Assembly (NCBI RefSeq): GCF_002008225.1
Contig: NZ_MRDH01000001.1
Location: forward strand, 1 to 34,130
Length of the DNA stretch: 34,130 nucleotides
Direction of reading: 5' to 3'
Source: Agrobacterium salinitolerans
GTDB lineage: Bacteria > Pseudomonadota > Alphaproteobacteria > Rhizobiales > Rhizobiaceae
Numbering within the stretch: position 1 is the first letter of the stretch; each line of letters opens with the position of its first letter. Both the position numbers and the translations under genes were made by a program. The notes beneath the pieces were generated by a model. That model did no database searches. It was given only the letters and a program-made list of their open reading frames with translations, and had not been told where the DNA came from. Positions 1 to 8,774 of the stretch are shown here, piece by piece.

Positions 1-77
1 AAGACCACAACAAAACGTCATCATCCCGAAAAAGAAAAAACCCGCCGAAAATATCGACGGGTTTGTCAGCGGTCTGA
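1..77. repeat. Left copy of a 77-bp perfect inverted repeat
   Basis: Bases 1-77 are the exact reverse complement of bases 34050-34126, with no mismatch. The identity stops at base 78. The left end could extend beyond base 1, which cannot be seen. The repeat holds a terminator hairpin plus about 34 further conserved bases that encode nothing obvious. Confidence 0.95.
35..64 (-). terminator. Rho-independent terminator inside the left repeat
   Basis: Read on the minus strand, an 11-pair stem with one mismatch and a 5-base loop (arms 54-64 and 38-48) is followed by a run of six T (40 down to 35). It lies downstream of the minus-strand L,D-transpeptidase gene and probably ends its transcript. Confidence 0.8.
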
Positions 78-101
78 ACCCGCCTTGATGGCGGGTTTTT
101 T
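77..101 (+). terminator. Rho-independent terminator for a gene left of the window
   Basis: AACCCGCC (77-84) pairs perfectly with GGCGGGTT (90-97) around a 5-base loop and is followed by T residues on the plus strand. It can end a plus-strand transcript entering from the left. On the minus strand it forms the same hairpin without a T run, directly before the repeat terminator. Confidence 0.75.
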
Positions 102-124
102 GTTGCCCGGTTGCGGTCTGAAAT

Positions 125-673
125 TCACAGGATACGGATTTTCGTGCCTTTGCGCAGATGCGGCAGGATGCGCCGCATATCACGGGGATGGAGGGCGACA
201 CAGCCCGCGGTCGGCTCATATCCCGGTCTGATAAGATGCATGAAGATCGCCGAGCCGCGGTTGCGGCTTCTCGAGGTGATGTTCCAGTCGAGTACCAGGC
301 AGACGTCGTAGAGGCTGTCGTTTCGCATCATCTCTTCATGGCTCGGGGCGAAGGGCGCGTTAACCAGCCGGTTGTAATTCGGGCTGCGGGGCTCGTCGCA
401 CCACAGCATGGACTTGCGTGTTCGCTGCATCGGCAATGCCGTGACGATGCCGGTAAGGCGGTCGCCGCGGTAAAACCCGTGCATCAGGCCGATGGTGGAG
501 ATGGGAGACTTTCCATCTCCTTCGCGTTTCAATGCGGTGCGGCCGTTGCGGCCGATCGCTGCGGGAAAGTTGAGGTGCCCGAGTTGGACTATGGCGCGAC
601 TGATTTTCGAGGGAGCTGGCCGAACCATGAGCGTCGATGCGCGTTTACGTTGTCTTACGGGCTGTGTGCTCAT
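125..673 (-). CDS. L,D-transpeptidase family protein (YkuD catalytic domain)
   Basis: A 182-residue protein made almost wholly of a YkuD domain. The signature lies near the C terminus: His146 in a FMHL segment and the putative catalytic Cys158 in TAGCVAL. Family members make or remodel 3-3 peptidoglycan cross-links or anchor proteins to the wall, using a Cys nucleophile. The usual Arg after GC[IV] is Ala here, a variant I recall from short alphaproteobacterial members. The start is uncertain: ATG at 673 or GTG at 682, neither with a clear ribosome binding site. No signal peptide or membrane segment is visible in the basic N terminus, so its route to the periplasm is unexplained. The gene is transcribed alone, away from cenR, toward the terminator at 35-64. 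Confidence 0.8.
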   Translation of the reverse strand: MSTQPVRQRKRASTLMVRPAPSKISRAIVQLGHLNFPAAIGRNGRTALKREGDGKSPISTIGLMHGFYRGDRLTGIVTALPMQRTRKSMLWCDEPRSPNYNRLVNAPFAPSHEEMMRNDSLYDVCLVLDWNITSRSRNRGSAIFMHLIRPGYEPTAGCVALHPRDMRRILPHLRKGTKIRIL

Positions 674-906
674 GTTTTTCACGAGATTTTGCTTTGCAGG
701 TTATTTAACGTGAAGTCATAGCACTTCGTTATATCATGGCAATGGGTTGACCTTTCATCGGCAAACCGCTGAATTGGCTGATAATTAGAGTGCCGGGCCT
801 CTTTTGGGATGCGTAAGCGACGCTCTAACTCTTTTAAACTACGTATCGTGCTTCTCGAAAATCGAGCCTGATTTTTGGGCCGATGCGCTAAAGTAAGAAA
901 GGCTGA

Positions 907-911
907 GAATC
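907..911. promoter_or_regulatory. GANTC (CcrM-type methylation) site at the cenR start
   Basis: GAATC lies 4 bases before the cenR start codon. In alphaproteobacteria CcrM methylates GANTC, and sites in promoters can link transcription to the replication cycle. A single site may be coincidence. Confidence 0.35.
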
Positions 912-914
912 CGA

Positions 915-1598
915 ATGACGGCTCGCACTATCCTTCTGGTGGACGACGACGACGATCTTCGGGAGACGCTGACCGAGCAATTGTCTCCCTATGAGGAATT
1001 CTCGCTGCTCAACGGCGCCAATGCCGCACAGGCCATTCAGACCGCCAAGACCGCCCAGGTCGATCTTTTGATCATGGATGTCGGCCTTCCGGACATGGAC
1101 GGCCGCGAGGCGGTAAAGCTGTTGCGCAAGGGCGGCTTCAAGGCACCGATCATCATGCTCACCGGGCATGATACAGATTCCGATACTATTCTTGGATTGG
1201 AAGCCGGGGCGAATGACTATGTGACGAAACCCTTCCGCTTCGCCGTGCTGCTTGCGCGCATCCGGGCCCAACTGCGCCAGTATGAACAGAGCGAGGACGC
1301 GGTTTTCACCGTCGGTCCCTATCAGTTCAAGCCTAGCCAGAAGCTGCTGACGACTGAAGACGGCAAGAAAATCCGCCTGACGGAAAAGGAAGCGGCCATC
1401 ATCCGTTATCTCTACCGCGCCGGCAGCACGGTGGTAACGCGCGATGTGCTGCTGGAAGAAGTCTGGGGTTACAATTCCGGTGTGACGACGCATACACTCG
1501 AAACGCATGTCTATCGTCTGCGCCAGAAGATCGAACGGGATCCCTCCAACGCCGAAATCCTGGTGACCGAGAACGGTGGTTACAAGATCGTTCCCTGA
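915..1598 (+). CDS. cenR: CenR/OtpR-type OmpR-family response regulator
   Basis: A 227-residue two-domain response regulator. The receiver domain (about 4-118) has the acidic pocket in the VDDDDD run, phospho-acceptor Asp55 in LLIMDVGLPD, Thr83 and Lys105. The C-terminal winged helix (about 128-227) is OmpR/PhoB type and ends in a GGYKIVP segment. The run YVTKPFRFAVLLARIR and the whole layout match, from memory, CenR of Caulobacter and OtpR of Brucella, which control cell-envelope integrity. The cognate kinase CenK is not in the window. Its neighbour across the promoter region is a peptidoglycan enzyme and the next gene downstream a cNMP-domain protein. The ribosome binding site is weak. The stop is followed by a hairpin at 1628-1658. 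Confidence 0.88.
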   Translation: MTARTILLVDDDDDLRETLTEQLSPYEEFSLLNGANAAQAIQTAKTAQVDLLIMDVGLPDMDGREAVKLLRKGGFKAPIIMLTGHDTDSDTILGLEAGANDYVTKPFRFAVLLARIRAQLRQYEQSEDAVFTVGPYQFKPSQKLLTTEDGKKIRLTEKEAAIIRYLYRAGSTVVTRDVLLEEVWGYNSGVTTHTLETHVYRLRQKIERDPSNAEILVTENGGYKIVP

Positions 1599-1627
1599 GA
1601 CGAGGCTCTGTCACCGCTGCAAAACTC

Positions 1628-1660
1628 ACGCCGCGCCTCCTGAAAAGATGCGCGGCGTTT
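1628..1660 (+). terminator. Probable terminator after cenR
   Basis: ACGCCGCGC (1628-1636) pairs perfectly over 9 bases with 1650-1658 around a 13-base loop. Only three T follow, so termination may be weak and some read-through into the next gene is possible. Confidence 0.55.
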
Positions 1661-1737
1661 CAACGTCTTGTATTTTGAGGACCGATATTGGAAAACCGCT
1701 ATAGTGATGCAGGCGGCTTTCCGGAGTAGTGATCGAC

Positions 1738-2193
1738 ATGGCCTTGACGGACGATATTATTCTGCTGGGGCAAGTGCCGTTATTTGCTGGGTTCAGTGAC
1801 GATCAGTTGCGGCTTATCGCCTTCGGTGCGGAGCGCCGCCGTGTATCGGCCGGACAGACATTGTTTCGGGAACACTCACCGGCCGAATGCGCTTTTGCGG
1901 TGACGGCTGGCCATTTCGAGCTTTTCACGGCCGGGCGGGATGGCAAGCCCGTGCTGCAGGCGACGCCGGGCAAGGGGGCGCTACTTTCGGAGCTCGCGCT
2001 TTTCACGCTCTGCGAACGGAAGTTTACTGCCGTGGCAGTGGAGGATTCCGAAGTCATCCGCATAACGCGCATCCTCTTCCACCGGTTGGTGGAGGAGTTT
2101 CCGGAGGTTGCCGATATCGTGTCGGCGCGCATTCGCGACAATATCGCGTCGCTGGCGGCGGGTGCGGCCCGTTTGCAGAACCGCTTCGTCTGA
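1738..2193 (+). CDS. Crp-like cyclic-nucleotide-binding-domain protein without a DNA-binding domain
   Basis: A 151-residue protein that is little more than one cNMP-binding beta-roll (about 10-130) with a short C-terminal helix. No helix-turn-helix follows, so it is unlikely to be a classical Crp/Fnr transcription factor. The phosphate-binding cassette, usually GEL followed by an Arg-Ser/Thr-Ala motif, reads SELALF followed by ERKFTAVA. Nucleotide binding is therefore doubtful. ATG at 1738 is preferred because GGAG lies 11 bases upstream; the GTG at 1729 is only 2 bases from that GGAG. The gene follows cenR and converges on xthA with about 20 bases between stops. As I recall, a similar protein accompanies OtpR in Brucella, so a link to CenR signalling is possible but inferred. 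Confidence 0.8.
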   Translation: MALTDDIILLGQVPLFAGFSDDQLRLIAFGAERRRVSAGQTLFREHSPAECAFAVTAGHFELFTAGRDGKPVLQATPGKGALLSELALFTLCERKFTAVAVEDSEVIRITRILFHRLVEEFPEVADIVSARIRDNIASLAAGAARLQNRFV

Positions 2194-2213
2194 CGCCAGA
2201 CAATTCAGCCTGT

Positions 2214-3017
2214 TCAGAACCGGAAATGGGCGGTGACGGGAACATGGTCGGATGGCCGGTTCCAGCCGCGGGCCTCGCGCAATATGTCGATTTTTTCGAG
2301 CGAGGAACCGAGATCCTGCGAAGACCAGATGTGGTCGAGGCGGCGGCCGCGATCAGCCGCTTCCCAGTCCTTGGCGCGGTAGCTCCACCACGTATAGATC
2401 TTTTCCGTCTCCGGCACATTCAGGCGCATCAGATCGAGCCAGTTGCCCTTCCTCATGATATCCAGCATGCCTTCGGTTTCGACGGGTGTATGGCTGACGA
2501 TCTTCAAAAGCTGCTTGTGCGACCAGACGTCATTTTCGAGCGGCGCGATGTTGAGGTCGCCGACGAGAATGGAGGAGGTGCCGGGCACGCCATCGGCGCG
2601 CAGTGCCTTCATTTCCTCGATGAAATCGAGCTTGTGGCCGAATTTCGGGTTGATCGACCGATCCGGCTCGTCGCCGCCTGCCGGAACGTAGAAATTATGC
2701 AGCCGTACGCGACGCGATCCGACCTCAAAAATTGCAGAAATGTGGCGTGCGTCGCCGATACCGCAATAGTCCTGTCGGTGATCTTCGGTCAGCGGGATCC
2801 TCGAGGCGATGGCGACACCGTGATAGCCCTTCTGGCCATGGATGATGACATGCTCATAACCGAGCGCCTTCAGCGGCTTCATCGGAAACTCGCCATTCGG
2901 GCATTTCGTTTCCTGCAGGCAGAGAATGTCGGGTTTGTAACGTGCCAGAAACTGCTCAACGATCGGCATTCTGAGCCTGACCGAGTTGATGTTCCAGGTG
3001 GTTATCGAAAACGACAT
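2214..3017 (-). CDS. xthA: Exodeoxyribonuclease III (AP endonuclease family)
   Basis: A 267-residue member of the exonuclease/endonuclease/phosphatase superfamily, the normal length for ExoIII. It would repair abasic sites and remove 3'-blocked ends in DNA. Family residues are in order: Asn10 in TTWNINS, metal-binding Glu36 in LCLQETK, the GDLNIAP motif with catalytic Asp and Asn, RLDHIW, and the terminal SDHVPV with the catalytic His. It starts at ATG 3017 and converges on the cNMP-domain gene. It is separated from lolA by a terminator, so it is probably its own unit. Confidence 0.95.
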   Translation of the reverse strand: MSFSITTWNINSVRLRMPIVEQFLARYKPDILCLQETKCPNGEFPMKPLKALGYEHVIIHGQKGYHGVAIASRIPLTEDHRQDYCGIGDARHISAIFEVGSRRVRLHNFYVPAGGDEPDRSINPKFGHKLDFIEEMKALRADGVPGTSSILVGDLNIAPLENDVWSHKQLLKIVSHTPVETEGMLDIMRKGNWLDLMRLNVPETEKIYTWWSYRAKDWEAADRGRRLDHIWSSQDLGSSLEKIDILREARGWNRPSDHVPVTAHFRF

Positions 3018-3125
3018 GCATGTGCTCCGCTTTTATTGCCGCAAACCGTACGGTTCGGGACAAGTTTCCGGGGCGCAGGCTTATAACATCGCGACGAAAA
3101 CGGGAATGTATTTTAGCGGTAAAAT

Positions 3126-3150
3126 GAAAAAGGCGACCGCAGGGCCGCCT
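3126..3150 (-). terminator. Terminator after lolA
   Basis: On the minus strand a GC-rich hairpin (arms within 3131-3150, one G-T pair) is followed by five T. It lies between the lolA stop and the xthA start. Confidence 0.75.
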
Positions 3151-3179
3151 CTCGAAAAATTTCCACCGGCTTTTATGTG

Positions 3180-3854
3180 TCAGCCGCCTCTGCGGACTTC
3201 CTCGTAATTGATGCTGAAGACACGCTCATCAAGGTTCACGCCGGTCTGGACGTTGAAGATCATGACGGTCGTGTCCTTGTTCTGGGCATCGGTCGTGGTC
3301 CATTGCCTCAGATCGAAGGTCTTCGGATCGAACATCAGGGTAATAGTGGAATCGCCGAAGACGCTTTTGTCGCCCAGTACGATGGTGGTCAGGTCGGATT
3401 CTTCCTTCACGTTCCGGACCTTCTGGTTACTGAGATCGATCTTGTCGGAAAGAAGCAGGCTGAGGGGCGTTTTGGAAAGCGGATAAAGGTCCCACGTCTT
3501 CAGCTTCATATTGCCGATGACGACATTCTTGCCGTCGGAGATGACACGCATGGGCGAGGGGTCTTCATAATTGAAGCGGAGTTTGCCGGGGCGTTCGATG
3601 TAGAATTTTCCGCCGGTCTGTTCCCCGCGCGGGCCGAACTGGACGAATTCCCCCATCATGGTTTTGACCGACGAGAAGTGATTGGCGATTTTCTGCGCTG
3701 TCGCGGTATTGCCGGCCGCCTGGGCGAAAGCGTCAAGCGGAGAAAGGCTGGCCATGATTGCGGCCATGGAAAATGCCGTCAGCACGCCACGACGCGTCAC
3801 GCCGTTTTGCGGTGTGTTTGCGTTGGCCGTTTCGCCGGTGGTGAGGTCGTTCAT
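3180..3854 (-). CDS. lolA: Outer-membrane lipoprotein carrier protein LolA
   Basis: A 224-residue periplasmic chaperone that takes lipoproteins released by LolCDE and carries them to the outer membrane. After the signal region come the family features: a QKIANHFSSVKTMMGEFVQ helix, GGKFYIERPGKLRFNYE, and a YPLSKTPLSLLL segment. The start at 3854 is chosen because AGGAG lies 6 bases upstream; in-frame ATGs farther upstream lack this. The leader holds TRRGVLTAF, which resembles a twin-arginine motif, followed by a hydrophobic stretch and a DAFAQA cleavage site. Export may therefore go through Tat rather than Sec. It lies just downstream of ftsK on the same strand, about 100 bases away, an arrangement common in alphaproteobacteria. 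Confidence 0.92.
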   Translation of the reverse strand: MNDLTTGETANANTPQNGVTRRGVLTAFSMAAIMASLSPLDAFAQAAGNTATAQKIANHFSSVKTMMGEFVQFGPRGEQTGGKFYIERPGKLRFNYEDPSPMRVISDGKNVVIGNMKLKTWDLYPLSKTPLSLLLSDKIDLSNQKVRNVKEESDLTTIVLGDKSVFGDSTITLMFDPKTFDLRQWTTTDAQNKDTTVMIFNVQTGVNLDERVFSINYEEVRRGG

Positions 3855-3955
3855 TCTATTCTCCTTCATCGCAGCGATTGTCCCCATAAAAGGCGGCGGC
3901 TTCATGACGTTGAAAGCGTGTAATAACGCTTCTTCGCCCCGCTTGGTTGCGGACG

Positions 3956-6631
3956 TTACCGCTCGATGATGTCTGCTTCCGTCGGCACGAGGATCTCGCG
4001 TTTTCCGGCGTGGTTGGCGGGGCCGATGATGCCTTCCTGCTCCATGCGCTCAATCAGCGAGGCGGCGCGGTTGTAACCGATGCCGAGGCGCCGCTGCACG
4101 TAGGAGGTGGAGGCTTTGCCATCTCGAAGCACGACGGCCACGGCCTGATCGTATGGGTCTTCGGAATCGGAGAAATTGCCGGCACCGGCCGGGCCGCCGC
4201 CATTGCCTTCCTCGTCATCCTCCTCGGTAATCGCTTCCAGATATTCCGGTGCGCCTTGCGTCTTCAGATAGGCGACGATCTCTTCCACCTCGTTGTCGGA
4301 AACGAAGGGACCGTGTACGCGCTGGATGCGCCCGCCGCCTGCCATATAGAGCATGTCGCCCATGCCGAGCAGCTGTTCGGCGCCCTGTTCTCCGAGGATT
4401 GTGCGGCTGTCGATCTTCGACGTGACCTGGAAGGAGATTCGGGTCGGGAAGTTGGCCTTGATCGTGCCGGTGATGACGTCGACGGAGGGGCGCTGGGTTG
4501 CCATAATGACATGAATGCCGGCGGCGCGCGCCATTTGCGCCAGGCGCTGCACCGCGCCTTCGATGTCCTTGCCGGCGACCATCATAAGGTCGGCCATTTC
4601 GTCGATGATGACGACGATGTAAGGCAGGGGCTTCAGATCGAATTCTTCCGTCTCGTATATTGCCTCGCCGGTCTGGCGGTCGAAGCCGGTCTGCACCGTG
4701 CGAGTGAGGATTTCGCCCTTGTCGAGCGCCTGCTGCACGCGGCTGTTGAAGCCGTCGATATTGCGCACGCCGATCTTCGACATCTTCTTGTAGCGCTCTT
4801 CCATCTCGCGCACTGTCCATTTCAGCGCCACGACGGCCTTTTTCGGATCGGTAACGACGGGAGAGAGCAGATGCGGAATGCCGTCATAGATCGACAGTTC
4901 GAGCATTTTCGGGTCGATCATGATCAGGCGGCACTGTTCCGGCGACATGCGGTAAAGCAGCGACAGGATCATGGTGTTGATGGCGACCGACTTGCCCGAG
5001 CCGGTGGTGCCGGCGACGAGCAGATGCGGCATCTTGGCAAGATCGGCGATGACGGGTTCACCGCCGATGGTCTTGCCGAGCGCCATGGCGAGTTTGGCCT
5101 TGCTGTTTTCGAAATCGCGGCTGCCGATCAGTTCCCGCAGGAAGACGGTTTCGCGTGTCTGGTTCGGCAGTTCGATGCCGATGGCGTTGCGGCCGGGAAC
5201 GACGGCGACACGGGCGGCAATCGCGCTCATGGAGCGGGCGATGTCATCGGCAAGGCCGATGACGCGCGAGGACTTGATGCCGGGTGCCGGTTCCAGTTCG
5301 TAGAGCGTGACGACCGGACCGGGGCGGACATGAATGATTTCTCCCTTGACGCCGAAATCCTCGAGAACGCCTTCCAGAAGGCGGGCGTTCTGTTCCAGCA
5401 CTTCCTCGCTCAACATATTGTCGCGAACGACGTTCTTAGGCTCTGCCAGAAGATGGACGGTGGGGAGCTGGAAGCCGTCGGCGGCGATGAAGGAGGCTTG
5501 GGCTTCGCGCGCCACGCGTTCGCTGGGTTTCGGGCGTGCGGAAGGGGCGGTTATTCTGGTCTGCCCGCGACCAGGCGCCTGTCTGGCGGTGAATTTCTGG
5601 TCGGTTTCGTCGTCGGAGAGAATGCCGTCCGGCAGCCGGCGTCCATCCGCGTCGAAGCGTGATTCGTCATCCATGTCCTCGTCATGATCGAGCGCGATGG
5701 AGGGAGGTGACATCTGGCGACGCGATGCGGCGCGTTCTTCGAAAGACGGTTCCGCGCGCTGGTCGAGGCGGTTGATCGCGGTCTTGAGGCGTGAGGGTTC
5801 GTTCAGCGTGCCGAATTCATATTCGTTGAAGTCATAAGGATGTTCGAATTCATCGTGCAGGGATTTAGACTTCAAACCGAACAGGCGGCGGAAGCGCGCC
5901 TGGGTGATATACCAGTAATGTGCCAGCGCGCCGAAGGCGAGCATATTGGCAAAGAACCCCTCGCCGTCGTCTTCATCCTCCTCCTCGGCCTCACGGGCTG
6001 CGCGGGCCTTGCTGGTGGCGACGGGAGCCGCTTCTTCGCGTTCCAGCTCGTCATCCAGACCGCCAACGACACCGGCGGCAAAAAGCATCAGCCATGCGGC
6101 AGGCGCCGCAAATATGACACCCAGTACCGTGGCGATCGTGCCGGTGGGGTAAGCACCGATGAAAAGGGCGGGAAAACGCAGGATCATGTCTCCGATGACG
6201 CCGCCGATGCCGTTCGGCAGCGGCCATGTCACGGGGGCCGGAAAACAGCCGAGCGAGGCGGCGCAGACGATGGCGCCTGCGACCCAGGCTACGAGGCGAG
6301 CGGGTATGCGGTGGAATTTGTGGCCGGCGATCAGCGCGATCGCCCAGGCGATGACGGGCAGGAGGGAGATGATTGCAGAAAGCCCGAGGAACTGCATCAC
6401 GATATCGGCGAAAATCGCACCGCCATAGCCCAGAAGATTGGTGGGCTGGTTTCCTGTCGCATAGGAAAGGCTCGGATCCGCGACATTCCATGTCGCGAGC
6501 GCTGCGATGCCCAGTGCAATCGTGGCCAGCAGAGCGAAACCGGCGAGAGCCATGATCTGACGTACGAAAAACGCCGTCAACACGAAGCGCGTGTGACGAC
6601 CATCGAATGTCGGAGAATGCATTCTGCCCAT
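3956..6631 (-). CDS. ftsK: DNA translocase FtsK
   Basis: An 891-residue FtsK/SpoIIIE protein that anchors at the division septum and pumps chromosome dimer and terminus DNA toward the XerCD/dif site. The N terminus (about 15-190) has four or more hydrophobic segments. An acidic, charged linker of about 200 residues follows. The motor has Walker A GTTGSGKS (about 541-548) and Walker [10 protein letters not shown] (about 673-680). The C-terminal gamma winged helix, which reads KOPS sites, is at about 826-885. ATG at 6631 is preferred; a TTG at 6664 would add 11 residues. A perfect palindromic CtrA-type box lies about 90 bases upstream, which fits cell-cycle control. Confidence 0.95.
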   Translation of the reverse strand: MGRMHSPTFDGRHTRFVLTAFFVRQIMALAGFALLATIALGIAALATWNVADPSLSYATGNQPTNLLGYGGAIFADIVMQFLGLSAIISLLPVIAWAIALIAGHKFHRIPARLVAWVAGAIVCAASLGCFPAPVTWPLPNGIGGVIGDMILRFPALFIGAYPTGTIATVLGVIFAAPAAWLMLFAAGVVGGLDDELEREEAAPVATSKARAAREAEEEDEDDGEGFFANMLAFGALAHYWYITQARFRRLFGLKSKSLHDEFEHPYDFNEYEFGTLNEPSRLKTAINRLDQRAEPSFEERAASRRQMSPPSIALDHDEDMDDESRFDADGRRLPDGILSDDETDQKFTARQAPGRGQTRITAPSARPKPSERVAREAQASFIAADGFQLPTVHLLAEPKNVVRDNMLSEEVLEQNARLLEGVLEDFGVKGEIIHVRPGPVVTLYELEPAPGIKSSRVIGLADDIARSMSAIAARVAVVPGRNAIGIELPNQTRETVFLRELIGSRDFENSKAKLAMALGKTIGGEPVIADLAKMPHLLVAGTTGSGKSVAINTMILSLLYRMSPEQCRLIMIDPKMLELSIYDGIPHLLSPVVTDPKKAVVALKWTVREMEERYKKMSKIGVRNIDGFNSRVQQALDKGEILTRTVQTGFDRQTGEAIYETEEFDLKPLPYIVVIIDEMADLMMVAGKDIEGAVQRLAQMARAAGIHVIMATQRPSVDVITGTIKANFPTRISFQVTSKIDSRTILGEQGAEQLLGMGDMLYMAGGGRIQRVHGPFVSDNEVEEIVAYLKTQGAPEYLEAITEEDDEEGNGGGPAGAGNFSDSEDPYDQAVAVVLRDGKASTSYVQRRLGIGYNRAASLIERMEQEGIIGPANHAGKREILVPTEADIIER

Positions 6632-6716
6632 GTCCCTGAACCCGTTGTTTTGTGGTTTCGGCAAGATCCGGCAAGAGACCTGATCCCGGATTGACAGGGA
6701 AAACTAACCGCTTGCT

Positions 6717-6735
6717 GGTTAATGTCGTGTTAACC
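6717..6735. promoter_or_regulatory. CtrA-type box upstream of ftsK
   Basis: GGTTAATGTCGTGTTAACC is a perfect inverted repeat of GGTTAA around 7 bases. It matches the full CtrA box TTAA-N7-TTAA known from Caulobacter and Sinorhizobium. It sits between the amtB terminator and the ftsK start, on the ftsK side. Confidence 0.65.
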
Positions 6736-6772
6736 ATGCGGTTTTTTGAAGCGCTTCGGATTTATGGCAAAG

Positions 6773-6795
6773 AAAAAGGCCCGCCGGAGCGGGCC
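6773..6795 (-). terminator. Terminator after amtB
   Basis: GGCCCGC and GCGGGCC (within 6778-6795) pair around a 4-base loop. On the minus strand they are followed by five T. It ends the glnK-amtB operon and insulates ftsK. Confidence 0.85.
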
Positions 6796-6835
6796 TTCTT
6801 TGGGAGAGGGGATGGAGAACCCCTTTTCCCGGATA

Positions 6836-8182
6836 TCAGGAATGATAGGCGGCTTCGCCGTGGGTTGCGAGGTCGAGACCTTCGCGTTCGGCTTCGACCG
6901 GAACCCGCAGACCGACGATCACGTCGACGATTTTGTAGAGGATCGCGGAGACGATGGCGCACCAGACGATGGTGATGGCGACGGCGACGAACTGCGTCCA
7001 GACCTGCGAGGCAATGGAGAAATCTTCCTTGCCCGTGCCGCCAAGCAGCGGTGAGGTGAAGATGCCGGTGCCGAGAGCGCCGATGATGCCGCCAATGCCG
7101 TGGACGCCGAAGACGTCGGCGGTGTCGTCATAACCGAACTTGTTCTTCACCACGGAGACGAAGAAGTAGCAGATCGGCGAGACGATGAGGCCGAGAACGA
7201 TGGCGCCCATCGGGCCGACGGAGCCGGCGGCGGGGGTGACGGCGACGAGGCCGGCGATCATGCCCGAGGCGGCGCCAAGCATGGAGGCCTTGCCGCGGGT
7301 GAAGCTTTCAACCAGCGACCAGGAAACGATGGCGGCCGCAGTTGCGAGGAAGGTGTTCATGGTTGCGAGAACCGCACCGCCCGATGCTTCGAGGTTGGAA
7401 CCGGCGTTGAAGCCGAACCAGCCGAACCACAGCATGGCTGCACCGACGAGAGTGAGCGTCATGGAGTGGGGGGCCATCATGTCCTTGCCGAAGCCGGTGC
7501 GCTTGCCGACCATGATCGCGCCGATCAGGCCTGCGATACCGGCATTGATGTGAACGACGGTGCCGCCGGCGAAGTCGAGAGCCCCCATACCGAAGATCAG
7601 GCCGTTTGCATCCCAGACCATGTGAGCGATTGGGAAATAAACGAAGGTGGCCCACAGGATGGTGAACAGAATCACGGCGGAGAACTTCACGCGCTCTGCA
7701 AAGGCGCCGACGATCAGCGCCGGGGTGATGGCCGCAAAAGTCATCTGGAAGGCGATGAAGGTGTATTCGTAGATCACGACGCCTTCGGAGAAGGTCGCAG
7801 ACGTGCTGTCAAGCGAAACGCCCGACAGGAACAGCTTGCCGAAGCCGCCGAAATAGGGGCCGGTGCCGCCGCCAAAGGCGAAGGAGTAACCGTAGATGAC
7901 CCAGACGAGCATCATGACTGCGCCGACAACCGTGCACTGCATGAGAACGGAGAGCATGTTCTTGGTGCGGACGAGACCGCCGTAAAACAGGGCCAGACCC
8001 GGAATGATCATGAAAAGCACGAGGATCGTCGCGACATACATGAATGCGGTGTCGGCTTTTTCCGGAACGGGCGCTGCGGCTGCTGCCGGCGCGGCGTCCT
8101 GGGCGAAGGCGATGGCCGGAGCCATCAGGGCCGCCGCTGCGGCGCCCAGCTTGCCGAGCGTTGAAAACTTGTTGAGTTGCAT
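6836..8182 (-). CDS. amtB: Ammonium transporter (Amt family)
   Basis: A 448-residue polytopic inner-membrane ammonium channel. A cleavable leader ends around AIAFAQ (residues 23-28), followed by an Ala/Pro-rich stretch and about eleven hydrophobic segments. Family motifs include FYGGLVRTKNMLSVLMQ, DFAGGTVVHINAG and DVFGVHGIGGIIGAL with the pore histidines. It imports ammonium under nitrogen limitation and is blocked by binding of unmodified GlnK. It lies 29 bases downstream of glnK with GGGGAG before its start, so the two form one operon with the sigma-54 type promoter ahead of glnK. Confidence 0.96.
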   Translation of the reverse strand: MQLNKFSTLGKLGAAAAALMAPAIAFAQDAAPAAAAAPVPEKADTAFMYVATILVLFMIIPGLALFYGGLVRTKNMLSVLMQCTVVGAVMMLVWVIYGYSFAFGGGTGPYFGGFGKLFLSGVSLDSTSATFSEGVVIYEYTFIAFQMTFAAITPALIVGAFAERVKFSAVILFTILWATFVYFPIAHMVWDANGLIFGMGALDFAGGTVVHINAGIAGLIGAIMVGKRTGFGKDMMAPHSMTLTLVGAAMLWFGWFGFNAGSNLEASGGAVLATMNTFLATAAAIVSWSLVESFTRGKASMLGAASGMIAGLVAVTPAAGSVGPMGAIVLGLIVSPICYFFVSVVKNKFGYDDTADVFGVHGIGGIIGALGTGIFTSPLLGGTGKEDFSIASQVWTQFVAVAITIVWCAIVSAILYKIVDVIVGLRVPVEAEREGLDLATHGEAAYHS

Positions 8183-8211
8183 AGCTAGAAAACTCCCCTG
8201 TCAGCCGTGCT

Positions 8212-8610
<399 letters not shown>

Positions 8611-8636
8611 TCAGTAACAGCGACTGCGGACATACA

Positions 8637-8652
8637 TTCAAAGGGCGTGCCA
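8637..8652 (-). promoter_or_regulatory. Sigma-54 (-24/-12) promoter of glnK-amtB
   Basis: On the minus strand TGGCACGCCCTTTGAA fits the consensus TGGCACG-N4-TTGC except for one base (TTGA at -12), with correct GG-to-G spacing. It lies about 87 bases before the glnK start. NtrC-activated sigma-54 control is the norm for glnK-amtB. Confidence 0.75.
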
Positions 8653-8744
8653 GTTTTGAGTGTGTATCTAACCTATTGAAATATAAAACTTATATGAAAG
8701 ACGTCTGAAAAAGGAGCATTTGTCGCCAAAATTTGCGTCTATTA

Positions 8745-8772
8745 AATGTGCGATTTTAGAAAAAAGCACATT
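8745..8772 (-). terminator. Weak hairpin at the end of tesB
   Basis: AATGTGC (8745-8751) pairs with GCACATT (8766-8772) around a 14-base AT-rich loop just after the tesB stop. No good T run follows on the minus strand, so it is only a possible terminator. Confidence 0.35.
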
Positions 8773-8774
8773 AT

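Noticed and set aside
3947..5662. 571-codon open frame antisense to ftsK
   Set aside because: No recognisable domain, and ftsK is complete on the other strand.
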